A stretch of 7,209 nucleotides of DNA from Leptotrichiaceae bacterium (GCA_030532815.1 JAUNKI010000104.1:1-7209); one strand, 5' to 3'; shown: positions 1-6,208, numbered from the stretch's first letter. The notes: a model not told the origin generated them from the letters alone. A program made the numbers and translations.

Positions 1-89
1 AAAAACAACAGCATTACAAAGGCTGTTACTTTTCTTAATAATCTGTCTTTAAAATTTTTTTTTACGTCAAGTGAAATCTCTTTTTTCAT
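1..89 (-). CDS. N-terminus of a probable exported protein (truncated by window edge)
   Basis: Only the first 29 codons lie in the window. They translate as MKKEISLDVKKNFKDRLLRK followed by VTAFVMLLF, after which the frame runs off the edge still open. A charged, Lys/Arg-rich stretch of about 20 residues followed by the start of a hydrophobic run is the layout of a long signal peptide or N-terminal membrane anchor. Extended basic leaders of this kind occur on large secreted or outer-membrane proteins such as autotransporters, but the family cannot be named from so little. The ATG at 89-87 is preceded by AAGGAG (105-100), ten bases upstream, and by a promoter at 186-214, so the start is well supported. 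Function unknown. Confidence 0.6.
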   Translation of the reverse strand, partial: MKKEISLDVKKNFKDRLLRKVTAFVMLLF

Positions 90-185
90 TATATTCACTC
101 TCCTTAGTTTTATTTTTATTCCATATTATTCCATTTAAATATTAATATGTTAATTTTAATATTTTTTTCATTATTTATATTCAAA

Positions 186-214
186 ATTATACATTTATTT
201 TCAAAATAAAGCAA
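186..214 (-). promoter_or_regulatory. Promoter for the truncated gene at the left edge
   Basis: Read on the minus strand: TTGCTT (214-209), a 17-base spacer, then a perfect TATAAT (191-186). The -35 box matches the TTGACA consensus at only three positions, but the -10 box and spacing are ideal. The predicted start near 179 gives a leader of about 90 bases before the ATG at 89. The background is very AT-rich, so chance matches are a real risk. Confidence 0.5.
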
Positions 215-317
215 GTGTTTTTTTATAATTTTCATGAAATTACATAAATAATCTTAAATGAAAATGTAGTTAAACTATGAGGAGAGAAGAAGTATAAAAT
301 TAAAATACAAGTTAAAA

Positions 318-487
318 ATCCAACATTTAAATTATTTCAACGAAAAAAATATGGGAATGAGCGTTTAGAAAAATCACTGTCTGAGCAAAGTGAGTTTGTG
401 ATTTTTTAGTGAATGAAGTATTTTGAGTATGAAATAATTTGGGCTGAGAGTTTTTTAGTCCAACCTTTTTTACAAAAAAGGTTGGAT
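318..487. repeat. Nested inverted-repeat block, probable dispersed intergenic element
   Basis: Three pairs of arms are nested around a common centre. ATCCAAC (318-324) pairs with GTTGGAT (481-487). The 11-base AAATTATTTCA (329-339) pairs perfectly with TGAAATAATTT (430-440), with three more G-T wobbles possible outward. AAAAATCAC (369-377) pairs with GTGATTTTT (398-406). The right outer arm can alternatively fold locally with 459-471. The block has no credible gene and has more G than its surroundings. Terminal inverted repeats, a length of about 170 bp and nested symmetry suggest a MITE-like or structured-RNA repeat. No second copy lies in this window, so the repeat status is inferred. Confidence 0.45.
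459..486. repeat. Perfect 13-bp hairpin
   Basis: TCCAACCTTTTTT (459-471) and AAAAAAGGTTGGA (474-486) are exact reverse complements separated by two bases. It lies downstream of the 186-residue gene's stop (578) on the minus strand and could mark the end of that transcript. Neither side is followed by a run of T outside the stem, so it is not a textbook intrinsic terminator in either direction. It forms the right end of the larger inverted-repeat block. Confidence 0.6.
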
Positions 488-530
488 AACTATTTTGAGG
501 TTAAGAAATTTTGTAACCGGTAGCGAGAGT

Positions 531-554
531 GTGAGGGCAGCAATGAGCCCTCAC
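531..554. repeat. GC-rich 8-bp hairpin downstream of the 186-residue gene
   Basis: GTGAGGGC (531-538) and GCCCTCAC (547-554) are exact reverse complements around an 8-base loop. The stem is unusually GC-rich for this DNA. It begins 24 bases past the stop codon at 578-580 of the gene transcribed toward it, so it may stabilise or end that mRNA. On that strand the T-run comes before the stem rather than after it, so an ordinary Rho-independent terminator is not supported. A processing or mRNA-stability hairpin, or part of the neighbouring repeat, is equally possible. Confidence 0.5.
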
Positions 555-577
555 GGAAAAAACAGTTCTTTAATCTA

Positions 578-1138
578 TTATTTCATTTCCCTATATGTTT
601 CAAAAAATTCCTTTTCTGCTATTCTGTAAACTTCAGTATTATCAAGCGGAGAAACAAGATAATCATTAATTTTGACTGTCATTTTTTCTCCCCAATTTGC
701 CATAATATAAAATTCTTTCTTTCCTTTTTTAATTCCCAGTTGCTTTAAAATTTTTAAATTCACTTTTATTCCTTTTATTTTCCCTATCGGTTTATAAATT
801 TTCCATTCACTGTCTGCAACAGCTTTAAATTCATATCTCGAATTAAATTTTTCTTCTGAAACGATATACATTTCCTTTGCTTCTGTATTATTTTTTACTA
901 TATAATCTCCCTTTTTAGCTGTATTTTCCGTTTCAAAGCCGTCTTTTGTATATGTTTTTATTTTTTCCCCTTCAACTGCTTTTCTTGCATAAACTTCTTT
1001 ATATTTTTCATATATTTGAACTTTTGAAAAATCCAATTTTTGTAGTAATTCTTTCTGAGAAATCACATTTTCTTCTTTTAAATTTGAAAATGCAAAAACT
1101 GCTGTAATTAAAAACAATACCGTAAATATTTTTTTCAT
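578..1138 (-). CDS. Secreted protein with duplicated PGDYG-like module
   Basis: This is a 186-residue protein of unknown function. Residues 1-18 form a clear signal peptide: KK, then a hydrophobic core, with likely cleavage near A16 or S18 (VFAFS). There is no lipobox Cys, so the mature protein is probably soluble in the periplasm or outside the cell. Two stretches resemble each other. Residues 72-103 contain GDYIV at 77-81 and end in EEKFNSRYE, and residues 153-184 contain NDYLV at 158-162 and end in EKEFFETYRE. The first copy recalls the small PGDYG-type domain (GDY-hydrophobic-V, then a Tyr-hydrophobic segment and F-x(2)-RYE), recognised from memory with moderate confidence. The start has a strong AGGAGG (1148-1143) four bases upstream. 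It is the last gene of a possible ABC-F unit, 110 bp after the preceding gene, and has no convincing promoter of its own. Confidence 0.8.
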   Translation of the reverse strand: MKKIFTVLFLITAVFAFSNLKEENVISQKELLQKLDFSKVQIYEKYKEVYARKAVEGEKIKTYTKDGFETENTAKKGDYIVKNNTEAKEMYIVSEEKFNSRYEFKAVADSEWKIYKPIGKIKGIKVNLKILKQLGIKKGKKEFYIMANWGEKMTVKINDYLVSPLDNTEVYRIAEKEFFETYREMK

Positions 1139-1248
1139 AATTCCTCCTGTAAATTCTGTATTTTTTCAATTTTTTTAACATGTATAAATCTAAATATTCA
1201 ATCTTTATTTTTCAGCTAATTTATTGTTCATTTATTTTAAATATACAC

Positions 1249-1929
1249 TTATTTTTCAGGATTCCACGATTTTAATATTAATTTTTCCATTTCATCTATA
1301 TATTCCGGACTACCTTCAGCACTAACCATATGAATTTTCTGTCCGTTTATAATATAATTCTGTATAAATGTCTTTCCCGAAATATTTTTTATTTTCAGTT
1401 GCATTCCTTTATAACCGTTAATTGTAATTTCTTTTTTTATCATATTGGATGCAGGCTGACCCGCATTCAGGTATCTATTGTATGCTCCTTCTACAAGCTC
1501 TTTTATAAGAGTCATATCAGCTATTTGTCCATTCCGACTTCTTAATGCGAGCAGACTGTAAATATCGGAAGACCCACGTGCTATTTGAAACATTTCCACA
1601 GGGGCATCAGGATCTACAAACAGTATCCACTCTTCTCCTTTAGGATAGTCGATAAATCCTACACTTTCATTACCAAATCTTCCTTTTTTAAAATATTTTT
1701 CGGCATATTTGTACAATTCTCTCTTTTTTTCGCTCATTTCCAATGTCTTTTTTATCCCTTCATTTGTTGACAAATCTGTGAAACAGCCCGGTTCTCCGGG
1801 AATTGTATAACAATTTTCCTTTTTCTCTTTTTTTGCAGCTTTTTTTCCTGAAGAAAAAGCATTAAGTCCGCTTATTAAAATAAGCATTGTCAAAATTCCA
1901 TAAAGCATTCCGTTTTTTCTTAGTTTCAT
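1249..1929 (-). CDS. Secreted hypothetical protein, 226 residues
   Basis: I do not recognise a family with certainty. Residues 1-25 are a signal peptide: a basic LRKN, a hydrophobic core at about 8-22, and likely cleavage after NA at 24. A Lys-rich linker (29-37) follows. The only two cysteines, C40 and C49, lie in CYTIPGEPGC and could form a disulfide closing a ten-residue loop. Residues 53-85 look helical and charged. The C-terminal part (about 165-226, with NGYKGMQLKI, a strand ending in MVSAEGSPEY and a final helix ending in W) resembles the general style of small PsbP/DUF1795-like secreted domains, but this is only an impression. AAAGG (1944-1940) lies ten bases upstream of the ATG. It starts 57 bp after the ABC-F stop codon with no hairpin between, so co-transcription is plausible. 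Confidence 0.75.
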   Translation of the reverse strand: MKLRKNGMLYGILTMLILISGLNAFSSGKKAAKKEKKENCYTIPGEPGCFTDLSTNEGIKKTLEMSEKKRELYKYAEKYFKKGRFGNESVGFIDYPKGEEWILFVDPDAPVEMFQIARGSSDIYSLLALRSRNGQIADMTLIKELVEGAYNRYLNAGQPASNMIKKEITINGYKGMQLKIKNISGKTFIQNYIINGQKIHMVSAEGSPEYIDEMEKLILKSWNPEK

Positions 1930-1986
1930 AATACTTCATCCTTTCTATCTTTCTATTTTTTATATTTATTTGTAATAATTTTATTA

Positions 1987-3927
1987 TTACTTATTTTCGA
2001 TTTTTTCTAGCTCTTTGCTTTTCATATCCCATTCTTCCATTTTATTCATTTCCTCTTCATCGAGCTTATCAAATTCTTCCTGAATTTCCATCAGTTTACT
2101 TACATCATTTTTCTTTCCTGCAATTTCATATTCACTATTGAGTTTTTCCCTCTGAAATGAAATTTTCTCCATTTCTTCTTCAAGTTTTGCTATATCCCTT
2201 TTCAGTTTAGCAATTTTCCTGCTCAGTTCTTTCTGTTCATGATAAGACAGTTTCCGTTCTTCCTTAATTTCAATATCGGCAGGTATTTGTGAACTGTTTT
2301 TTTCTCTTTTTAGGCTTTTTCTGTACTCTTCATAATTTCCCTTAAATTTTGTAAGCCCCTTTTCATCAAGATAGTAGATAGTATTGCACACACTGTCCAG
2401 AAAATGTCTGTTATGAGACACTACAAGCATTGTACCGTCAAAATCTTCAAGGGCATCTTCAAGAACTTCCACAGAGTAAATATCGAGATGATTCGTTGGC
2501 TCATCAAGTATGAGAAAATTTGCTTTTTTCATATACAGTTTTAAAAAAGCTATTCTTACTTTTTCTCCTCCGCTCAGTTTTTCCACTTTTTTGAGTACAT
2601 CTTCCCCTGAAAAAAGAAATCCTCCTGCAAGAGTTCTCAAATATTCTTCAGTTAAATTAAGAGAAACATTTATTTCCTGAAGTATATTATTTTCATTGTG
2701 TAAGTCCTGATGATCCTGATCATAATAACCTATTTTCACTCTGGAACCGAATTCCGCAGTTCCTTTATCCTGCTGAAGTTTATTCACAATTATTTTTAAA
2801 AGGGTCGATTTTCCTATTCCGTTTTTTCCGATTATTCCTACCCTTTCTCCCCTGAACAAATCAAAGCTTATATTGTTCAACACCTTTTTATTTCCGAAAC
2901 TTTTTTCAATATTTTTTACTTTCAGTACATTATCTCCTGTAATTCCGTCTGTCTCAAATTTTAATTTCATCCTTCGGGGATTAAAGACAGGGTCATCCAT
3001 ACGTTCAATCCTGTCAAGTATCTTCTGCCTTCCCTTCGCCTGCCTTGCTTTAATTCCTGCACGGAACCTGTCAATGTACTCTTCCATTTTCCTTATTTTT
3101 TCCTGCTCTTTTTCATATCTCTTGATTTCCCCTTTCAGTATCATTTCTTTCTGAAGTATAAAAGACGAAAAATTTCCGTCATATTTATGCAGTTTCCTAT
3201 TTTCAATTTCATATATTTTACTACATACGCTATCTAAAAATATTCTGTCATGGGATACAAGTAAAAATGCCTTATTGTATCTTTTCAGATAATCCTCAAG
3301 CCATTCTATGGAAATTAAATCCAAGTGATTGGTAGGTTCATCGAGTATAAGCAAATCAGGCTCCATAAGGAGCAGTTTTGCAAGGGAAACTCTCGTCCTT
3401 TCTCCTCCGCTTAAATCTTTCAGATACAGCCCATAGTATTCTTCAGTCAGCTCAAGTCCCGTCAATATCTGTTTTATTCTGTACTCTGTTTCATAACCGT
3501 TTTTTGCTTCATAAAGGGAAGAAAGCTCTGCTGATCTGTTTATCAGTTTTTCCAGTTCTTCTCCTGTTTCAGTTCCTAAAAGCATGTTTACTTTCTGCAA
3601 TTCATCCCATATTTTTCTTTCTTCTGAAAATACGGACATCATTTCTTCATAAATCGTATTTTTTTCATCGGAAAATTCATGATTTTGAGAAAGATACCCT
3701 ATTTTCAATGACGGATTTTTAACAATATCTCCTATTTCATTCTGATTGTCTTCAGCTCCGTCAATCCTTTCCTTTCCTAAAAGAAGTCTTATAATTGTGG
3801 ATTTTCCTGCTCCGTTAAGGCCCACAAGACCTATTTTATCCTTTTCCTCTATTGTAAAATTTACATCTTTCAGTATATATTCTCCTGCAAACTGTTTGTA
3901 TACTCTGTTAAACTGTACTAAACTCAT
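1987..3927 (-). CDS. ABC-F family ATPase (ribosome-associated, YdiF/Uup-like)
   Basis: This 646-residue protein has two complete ABC domains and no membrane segments, the hallmark of the ABC-F family. Family members act in the cytoplasm on the ribosome as translation factors or antibiotic-protection proteins. Domain 1 has Walker A GLNGAGKST (36-44), signature LSGGE (172-176), Walker B LLILDEP (192-198) and switch His226. Domain 2 has GKNGIGKST (367-375), LSGGE (451-455), FLILDEP (471-477) and His505. Both contain the DEPTNHLD motif. The inter-domain linker (about 245-315) is a charged helical hairpin matching the region that contacts P-site tRNA in this family. The tail from about 560 is a Glu/Lys-rich coiled coil, as in YdiF/Uup-type members, and the length fits them. 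Whether it is housekeeping or gives antibiotic protection cannot be told from sequence alone. AAGGAG (3938-3933) sits five bases before the ATG, and a strong promoter lies at 3952-3980. Confidence 0.95.
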   Translation of the reverse strand: MSLVQFNRVYKQFAGEYILKDVNFTIEEKDKIGLVGLNGAGKSTIIRLLLGKERIDGAEDNQNEIGDIVKNPSLKIGYLSQNHEFSDEKNTIYEEMMSVFSEERKIWDELQKVNMLLGTETGEELEKLINRSAELSSLYEAKNGYETEYRIKQILTGLELTEEYYGLYLKDLSGGERTRVSLAKLLLMEPDLLILDEPTNHLDLISIEWLEDYLKRYNKAFLLVSHDRIFLDSVCSKIYEIENRKLHKYDGNFSSFILQKEMILKGEIKRYEKEQEKIRKMEEYIDRFRAGIKARQAKGRQKILDRIERMDDPVFNPRRMKLKFETDGITGDNVLKVKNIEKSFGNKKVLNNISFDLFRGERVGIIGKNGIGKSTLLKIIVNKLQQDKGTAEFGSRVKIGYYDQDHQDLHNENNILQEINVSLNLTEEYLRTLAGGFLFSGEDVLKKVEKLSGGEKVRIAFLKLYMKKANFLILDEPTNHLDIYSVEVLEDALEDFDGTMLVVSHNRHFLDSVCNTIYYLDEKGLTKFKGNYEEYRKSLKREKNSSQIPADIEIKEERKLSYHEQKELSRKIAKLKRDIAKLEEEMEKISFQREKLNSEYEIAGKKNDVSKLMEIQEEFDKLDEEEMNKMEEWDMKSKELEKIENK

Positions 3928-3951
3928 TTTTTCTCCTTGTTATTCCTGTTC

Positions 3952-3980
3952 TTTATAAATTACTTTATTACGATTTTCAA
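3952..3980 (-). promoter_or_regulatory. Promoter of the ABC-F gene
   Basis: On the minus strand: TTGAAA (3980-3975, five of six consensus bases), an exact 17-base spacer, then TATAAA (3957-3952, five of six). The predicted start near 3945 leaves a leader of only about 18 bases, just enough for the AAGGAG at 3938-3933. There is thus no room for an attenuator or uORF of the type that controls some antibiotic-inducible ABC-F genes. This points to constitutive expression and separates the gene from the defence-like pair upstream. Confidence 0.7.
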
Positions 3981-4138
3981 AATTTCCTAATCTTTCTGAG
4001 TTGATTTTTTTAAATGTACAAAGTATTTTCTATAATTTTCTAATTATTAGATTTAATAAGAATATTACACTGAAAAAATTAATTACCCAATTTTTGTACA
4101 ATATATTAATATTCTATTTTACATAACATTTAAATCCT

Positions 4139-4645
4139 TTATTTTAAACTGTTTAATAATTTATCTAATATTACTAATAAATTACTTTCTTTTCGATTTT
4201 CCGGATTTAAGACTTTCAAATTTTTGAATTTTTCTTCATTACATTTAAATTTTGCAGCTATTTTAACCTTTTCTTTGATATTTTTTATTTCAACACTTAA
4301 AACTTCTTCTATTTTTTTGTTAAATTTGACTAATTCATAGTTGTTTGTTTCCGTATACTGTACTATTTTATTATTTAAATTAAAATCTGTTATATTACTT
4401 TTATAATTATCCAAATCAATACAATAAATTATCGAAACTGATTTTTCATTATATTTTTTCTTTACTTTTTCTATTTTATTTTTTATATTTTTAGAATTAT
4501 AGTTACCTTTTCCGTTTAAATAAATATACTCTAATTTTATTTCTTCCCTCAAAAGTTTTTTATTGACATATCTTTTTATTATTTTATCAATATAAATCTG
4601 GTCTGACTCACCCTCAATTAAAAACATCCACATCCTTTTACTCAA
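4139..4645 (-). CDS. Small TOPRIM-like protein, partner of the AAA ATPase
   Basis: The TOPRIM fold (primase/topoisomerase/OLD nuclease type) binds metal through a Glu and an Asp-x-Asp pair. Both are visible here. Counting from the upstream GTG at 4654, a strand ends in FLIEGESD (11-18, Glu14), and after a helical, Lys-rich stretch a strand ends in IIYCIDLDNYK (75-85, Asp80 and Asp82). A later NYELVKFNKKIEEV (105-118) corresponds to the conserved helix after the core in RloB-like proteins. At about 170 residues it is near RloB/AbiLii size and much shorter than the PARIS AriB (DUF4435) effector. I chose the TTG at 4645 because the AAGGTG at 4657-4652 lies six bases before it; the GTG at 4654 overlaps that site, and the ATG at 4633 is too far from it. 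It overlaps the end of the ATPase gene by 8 bases, implying translational coupling. Nuclease or RNase action on phage infection is inferred. Confidence 0.75.
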   Translation of the reverse strand: MSKRMWMFLIEGESDQIYIDKIIKRYVNKKLLREEIKLEYIYLNGKGNYNSKNIKNKIEKVKKKYNEKSVSIIYCIDLDNYKSNITDFNLNNKIVQYTETNNYELVKFNKKIEEVLSVEIKNIKEKVKIAAKFKCNEEKFKNLKVLNPENRKESNLLVILDKLLNSLK

Positions 4646-5963
4646 TATTATCACCTTCTAAATCCAAAATCTCAAAAAAATCATAATATTTTATATTAAA
4701 AGGCATATTTTCCAACATTCCGTCTATATATTGAGTCCTTGGAGAATAATTTCCGTTTTTTATCCACGGTTGTATTTCCGCTTTTTCTGTAAAAAAATCT
4801 ATTGAGTTTTTATACTTTTTTAAAGTATCAAGTATACTCGTATTATGTGCAGTAAATATAAACTGCCCTTTTCCGTTTTCAGCAAAAAATTTAATTAATT
4901 TATTTAAATATACATCATGTATACTTGCATCTATTTCGTCTATAAAAACTATCCCTCCTTTGGAAATATTACTTATATAGTCATATAAACCGAATAATGA
5001 TTTCATACCCATACTTTCAAATTCCAAATTGATATTATAGTTTTTATAGCAGAAAATATAGTCTATTTCATAGTAATCCTTTCTTTCTTTCTTTTCATAT
5101 TTAATATTTAACAAATCCGGTTTATATATTTTTAAAAATTCGAGTTTTTTCTCCAATATTTTTTTTAATTTTGTTTCTGCTTTTTTTGTTTTTGCTATAT
5201 AATTTATTCCATCTAAATCGGATAAATATAAATTTAGAAATAACAAAGGTACATCTCTGATTTCTTTATCCTCATATTGTTTACTTAACATATATCCGTA
5301 GTGCCTGTCTTTTTCATGAGTAAATACTCCGATATTTCTAAAAAACAGAATCATATCTATAAATTCCGTATTTTTAAACTTAAATTTCTTATTTATTTTT
5401 CTGTTTTCTAAATATTTTTTTACTTCATTCTCTCCTATTAATGTCACTATACTTAATTTGTCCAGCAAATTCATGGAATATATTTCAACTTCAGTAAAAT
5501 CCTTAAAAAAGTTACTATTCTCCTTATCAATTTTTCCATTTTCCACTATTAATACTTTTACATCGTTATTTCTTCCTGTGTCTTTTTGAACTACCTTTTC
5601 TTTTATTATTTTTATTTCATTATTTTCTTTTTTCAGCCAGATGGAATGTTCAAATACAGTTTTCTTTTTATTTTCTAAAATTAAGTATTCTACACTTAAA
5701 AATATCTTATTTGATTTTTTATTTACTAATTCCGACAAATCTTTTTTATTAAATAAGTAATCTTTATATAAAATTATGTTTCTGAATAATTCTATTCCTT
5801 TAATTATGGCTGTTTTTCCTATTCCGTTTCTTCCGAAAATCCCCTTTACATTGTACTTTTCCCTATTAAAATTCCTGATAGTTTTTTTATAAAAATCCAA
5901 TCTTATTTCTTTTTCTATGTTTTTTAATCCATTTAATCTGAAAGATAAAAGATAAAATTCCAT
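4638..5963 (-). CDS. AAA/ABC-type ATPase, RloA/COG1106-like (putative defence sensor)
   Basis: This 441-residue cytoplasmic ATPase is of the ABC/SMC-like AAA class found in defence systems. Walker A is GRNGIGKT (44-51). A signature-like ESMGMKSLF (316-324) takes the place of the ES-x-GTK seen in most relatives, with Met for Thr. Walker B is GIVFIDEID (337-345) with catalytic Glu343, followed by SIHD (347-350) and an H-switch in FTAHNTSILD (370-379, His373). The middle (about 80-310) is the family's variable insertion and is Lys/Asn/Ile-rich. The C-terminal YSPRTQYIDGMLENMPF matches the typical end of RloA-type proteins. It is the first gene of a two-gene operon with a TOPRIM partner, the arrangement of RloAB/AbiL and PARIS. 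In such systems the ATPase senses infection and holds or fires the nuclease; that role is inferred here. AAGGAGG (5976-5970) is six bases from the ATG. Confidence 0.9.
   Translation of the reverse strand: MEFYLLSFRLNGLKNIEKEIRLDFYKKTIRNFNREKYNVKGIFGRNGIGKTAIIKGIELFRNIILYKDYLFNKKDLSELVNKKSNKIFLSVEYLILENKKKTVFEHSIWLKKENNEIKIIKEKVVQKDTGRNNDVKVLIVENGKIDKENSNFFKDFTEVEIYSMNLLDKLSIVTLIGENEVKKYLENRKINKKFKFKNTEFIDMILFFRNIGVFTHEKDRHYGYMLSKQYEDKEIRDVPLLFLNLYLSDLDGINYIAKTKKAETKLKKILEKKLEFLKIYKPDLLNIKYEKKERKDYYEIDYIFCYKNYNINLEFESMGMKSLFGLYDYISNISKGGIVFIDEIDASIHDVYLNKLIKFFAENGKGQFIFTAHNTSILDTLKKYKNSIDFFTEKAEIQPWIKNGNYSPRTQYIDGMLENMPFNIKYYDFFEILDLEGDNIE
4652..4659 (-). promoter_or_regulatory. Shine-Dalgarno site setting a TTG start for the TOPRIM gene
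   Basis: AGAAGGTG (4659-4652) inside the last codons of the ATPase gene matches the anti-SD core AAGGAGGTG with one base pair missing. It is six bases upstream of TTG (4645-4643). The GTG at 4654-4652 is part of the site itself and so cannot be its own start. The layout indicates that ribosomes finishing the ATPase re-initiate on the TOPRIM frame. Confidence 0.55.
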
Positions 5964-5979
5964 TTTATACCTCCTTTTT

Positions 5980-6004
5980 AAAAATATACGTTTTGTATAT
6001 TTTT
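5980..6004. promoter_or_regulatory. Palindrome at the transcription start of the ATPase-TOPRIM operon (candidate operator)
   Basis: AAAAATATAC (5980-5989) and GTATATTTTT (5995-6004) are perfect reverse complements separated by five bases. The right arm touches the -10 box (6005-6010), the predicted transcription start (about 5998) falls inside it, and the AAGGAGG ribosome site begins four bases beyond its left end. It could be a repressor operator, or in RNA a hairpin partly formed by the 5' end. The arms are AT-rich, which raises the chance of coincidence, but 10-bp exact arms in this exact place are notable. Confidence 0.5.
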
Positions 6005-6033
6005 ATTATATGTTATTTTATCATTTTTTTCAA
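6005..6033 (-). promoter_or_regulatory. Promoter of the ATPase-TOPRIM operon
   Basis: On the minus strand: TTGAAA (6033-6028), a 17-base spacer, then perfect TATAAT (6010-6005). This is the closest match to consensus in the window and predicts transcription starting about 35 bases before the ATG at 5963. A promoter this strong ahead of a possibly toxic pair, together with the palindrome over its start, suggests repression in the uninduced state. Confidence 0.75.
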
Positions 6034-6103
6034 GGGAAAACTATAACTATTGATTTATTATCTCATTATTTTTTTAATCTATAAGGTTTTTAAAGTCCAA
6101 TCT

Positions 6104-6208
6104 TTAATAATTAAAAATCGAAACTTCCTCTATTGATATCATTTCAGGTATTTTTTCTATTTCTTTTTCATCCATATCCAATATAGACTTAAAATTTTTT
6201 CTGCTCAT
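6104..6208 (-). CDS. 34-residue small protein, function unknown
   Basis: A short frame encodes MSRKNFKSILDMDEKEIEKI followed by PEMISIEEVSIFNY and then TAA. GAGGAG (6221-6216) lies seven bases before the ATG, as good as any ribosome site in the window, and the peptide has ordinary, acidic, helix-prone composition. It lies 59 bp after the LURP-one gene and 70 bp before the -35 box of the ATPase operon. An AT-rich inverted repeat (6222-6229 with 6243-6250) sits just before its ribosome site. Past the stop, the same frame reads RLDFKNLID before another stop, so it could be a decayed remnant of a longer gene. Alternatives are a real microprotein, possibly a regulator or antitoxin-like partner of the downstream cassette, or a leader peptide. 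I recognise no family. Confidence 0.45.
   Translation of the reverse strand: MSRKNFKSILDMDEKEIEKIPEMISIEEVSIFNY

Noticed and set aside
413..523. Plus-strand 36-codon ORF over the inverted-repeat block (begins MKYFEYEIIWAESF)
   Set aside because: No Shine-Dalgarno site precedes its ATG and it runs straight through the inverted repeats, so its coding potential looks incidental.
531..554. Intrinsic terminator for the 186-residue gene
   Set aside because: The stem is good but the T-run lies before it, not after it, on the transcribed strand.
1330..1770. Plus-strand frames opposite the 226-residue secreted protein
   Set aside because: They are antisense shadows with Phe-rich translations and no start signals.
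2873..3958. Open frames on the plus strand opposite the ABC-F gene
   Set aside because: Their translations are Phe/Ser/Leu-rich mirror images of the Lys/Glu-rich ABC-F protein and lack ribosome sites.
3981..4138. Terminator between the TOPRIM gene and the ABC-F promoter
   Set aside because: Only weak AT palindromes are present, with no GC stem followed by a T-run.
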